Below are positions 5,207 to 6,579 of a stretch of 6,579 nt of DNA, piece by piece. Source of the stretch: Ignavibacteriales bacterium (lineage in GTDB: Bacteria > Bacteroidota > Ignavibacteria > T3Sed10-11); the NCBI GenBank assembly GCA_003560935.1, contig PWJF01000019.1, positions 1 through 6,579 of the forward strand. The letters run 5' to 3'. The position numbers were made by a program, and so were the translations under genes. Numbering within the stretch: the stretch's first letter is position 1; every line of letters begins with the position of its first letter. Below the pieces are notes generated by a model. It made no database searches. It saw only the letters and a list, made by a program, of their open reading frames with translations, and had not been told where the DNA came from.

Positions 5207-6578
5207 TACCGAAAATCCGGAAGAGGTTAAAAGTAGCGGAACGCTATTTCACGGCGCACGTGGATTGGCAATAAAAATTCTTAACCGAGTCGAACGAACC
5301 GACGCATATCTCGATAAACTCATTAACAACGAGTTACGGTCGGGAGATCTGTCGGACCAGGATAAGGGGTTATTAAACGAATTGGTTACCGGTGTTGTGC
5401 GCTGGCAAATTAAACTTGATTGGGTGCTCAACGGTTTTTACCGCGGGAATTTCCCCAAAGCCGACATTAATGTGAAAAATGCAATGCGCATTGCATTGTA
5501 TCAGCTTATGTTTCTCGATCGTATTCCGCATCATGCTGCCGTGAACGAGGCTGTTGAGTTTGTTAAACGGTTGCGAAGCGAACGGTATGCCGGTGTGGTC
5601 AACGGAGTCTTACGAAATATCCTCCGGCATATTAATGAAATTCGCTATCCGGACAGAAGTGAATCCTTTATCCATCATTTATCGGTTGTTCACTCTCATC
5701 CCACATGGATTGTGAAACGGTGGCTTGAACGGTATGGCGAGGAGCAAACCGAAAAACTGTTGATTGCGAACAATGAAAAACCGCCGTTATCGATCAGGAT
5801 AAATAAGATAAAGATCCAACCCGTGGAATTCATATCGATTCTCGATAAGGAGGGGATCGAGTATACACCATCACCTTTTCTTGATTATTACGTGCATCTT
5901 CGCGGTGCGGGCGGAATGGCGCAGCTTGAATTCTTCAGAAAAGGTTACTTTTCAATACAGGACGAAAGCGCCGGGCTTGTAGGCAAATTGCTTGATCCAC
6001 AACCACACGAACGCATTATCGATCTTTGCTCTGGCCCGGGCGGAAAGACGATGCACCTTGCTGAGTTAATGAATAATACAGGTGAAGTTATCTCTGTTGA
6101 AAAATATCCTTCCCGGGCAGAATTAGTTCAAAACGCAGCCGAGAGACTCGGTCTTTCAAATATCAAAATCGTAGCCGAGGATGCACATAGCTATGATACG
6201 GCTATTGCAGATCGTGTTCTGGTTGATGTCCCCTGTTCCGGATTGGGAGTTCTACGAAAAAAACCCGATATTAAACTAAAGCGTGATGTAGCGGATATCC
6301 CGAAATTAACCGAGATTCAATACCGTTTGCTTGAAAAAGCCGCCTCATTAACCAAACCGGGGGGTATTTTAGTGTACAGTACATGTACAATAGAACCGGA
6401 AGAAAATGAGGCAATAGTACAACGGTTTTTGGAAAGTAACAAACAATTTTCGCTTGATGATCCCTCTTCGTATGTAAGCAAAGCATTTGTGACACCCCGG
6501 AAAACCATCGAGACATATCCTCATGAACATAATAACATGGATGGATCATTTGCTGCACGACTTAAGCGTCTCTACTAA
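5184..6578 (+). CDS. rsmB: 16S rRNA m5C967 methyltransferase RsmB
   Basis: The 464-residue cytoplasmic enzyme uses S-adenosylmethionine to methylate carbon 5 of a cytosine in 16S rRNA (C967 in E. coli numbering). A polar tail of about 23 residues precedes an N-terminal NusB-like RNA-binding domain (about 24-150, with LNELVTGVVRW and RIPHHAAVNEAVEFVKR). The Rossmann-type methyltransferase domain follows. Motif I is DLCSGPGGKT (280-289). Motif IV is VDVPCSGLG, with Cys351 as the Pro-Cys residue that helps product release. Motif VI is VYSTCTIEPEENE, with Cys401 as the catalytic nucleophile. The C-terminal MDGSFAARLKR closes the fold. All key residues are present and the protein is complete; the stop ends one base before the window edge. 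The ATG lies inside the end of the GlmU-like gene, with only a weak AAGAAA purine stretch upstream, so translation may be coupled. RsmF and archaeal-type homologues lack the NusB domain, which supports RsmB. Confidence 0.95.
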   Translation: MNQEKRNNTENPEEVKSSGTLFHGARGLAIKILNRVERTDAYLDKLINNELRSGDLSDQDKGLLNELVTGVVRWQIKLDWVLNGFYRGNFPKADINVKNAMRIALYQLMFLDRIPHHAAVNEAVEFVKRLRSERYAGVVNGVLRNILRHINEIRYPDRSESFIHHLSVVHSHPTWIVKRWLERYGEEQTEKLLIANNEKPPLSIRINKIKIQPVEFISILDKEGIEYTPSPFLDYYVHLRGAGGMAQLEFFRKGYFSIQDESAGLVGKLLDPQPHERIIDLCSGPGGKTMHLAELMNNTGEVISVEKYPSRAELVQNAAERLGLSNIKIVAEDAHSYDTAIADRVLVDVPCSGLGVLRKKPDIKLKRDVADIPKLTEIQYRLLEKAASLTKPGGILVYSTCTIEPEENEAIVQRFLESNKQFSLDDPSSYVSKAFVTPRKTIETYPHEHNNMDGSFAARLKRLY

Positions 6579-6579
6579 G

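Noticed and set aside
6373..6389. Two TGTACA palindromes 5 bases apart, resembling an operator
   Set aside because: They fall within the codons for the RsmB motif VI (VYSTCT), where the sequence is explained by the protein.

Overview
The window holds five protein genes, all on the + strand and closely packed, from a bacterium that is probably Gram-negative. A TonB-family protein implies an outer membrane. The variant GlmU-like protein is of the kind I associate with Bacteroidota/Chlorobi-type (FCB group) bacteria. Three of the four starts visible in the window have a recognisable Shine-Dalgarno sequence, which fits an Ignavibacteria/Chlorobi-like or other FCB lineage better than classical Bacteroidia. 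The taxonomic guess is inference of moderate strength only.

Region 1 (1-3528) is the unusual part. The first gene is cut by the left edge. Its frame is open to the first base, and a degenerate 37-residue TPR-like repeat is already under way there, so the ATG at 57 is an internal Met. The visible product carries eight such repeats set like beads between long Glu/Lys/Arg/Gln-rich or disordered linkers. Thirty-one bases downstream lies a TonB-family gene. Its long cytoplasmic N-terminus carries two copies of the same repeat, followed by one membrane span, an acidic spacer and a TonB C-terminal domain. Shared repeats and tight spacing suggest the two proteins work together, perhaps as a cytoplasmic scaffold linked to a TonB-type envelope protein. 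That role is inference; no ExbB, ExbD or outer-membrane receptor gene is in view.

Region 2 (3529-3914) is a separate unit: an AT-rich leader, rpmE (ribosomal protein L31 with all four zinc-binding cysteines) and a clear intrinsic terminator.

Region 3 (3915-6579) holds a GlmU-like protein with a left-handed beta-helix, starting at TTG. It overlaps by 23 bases the gene for RsmB, a 16S rRNA m5C methyltransferase, which ends one base before the window does. This half is ordinary housekeeping. The repeat/TonB pair is the candidate for something not well described.
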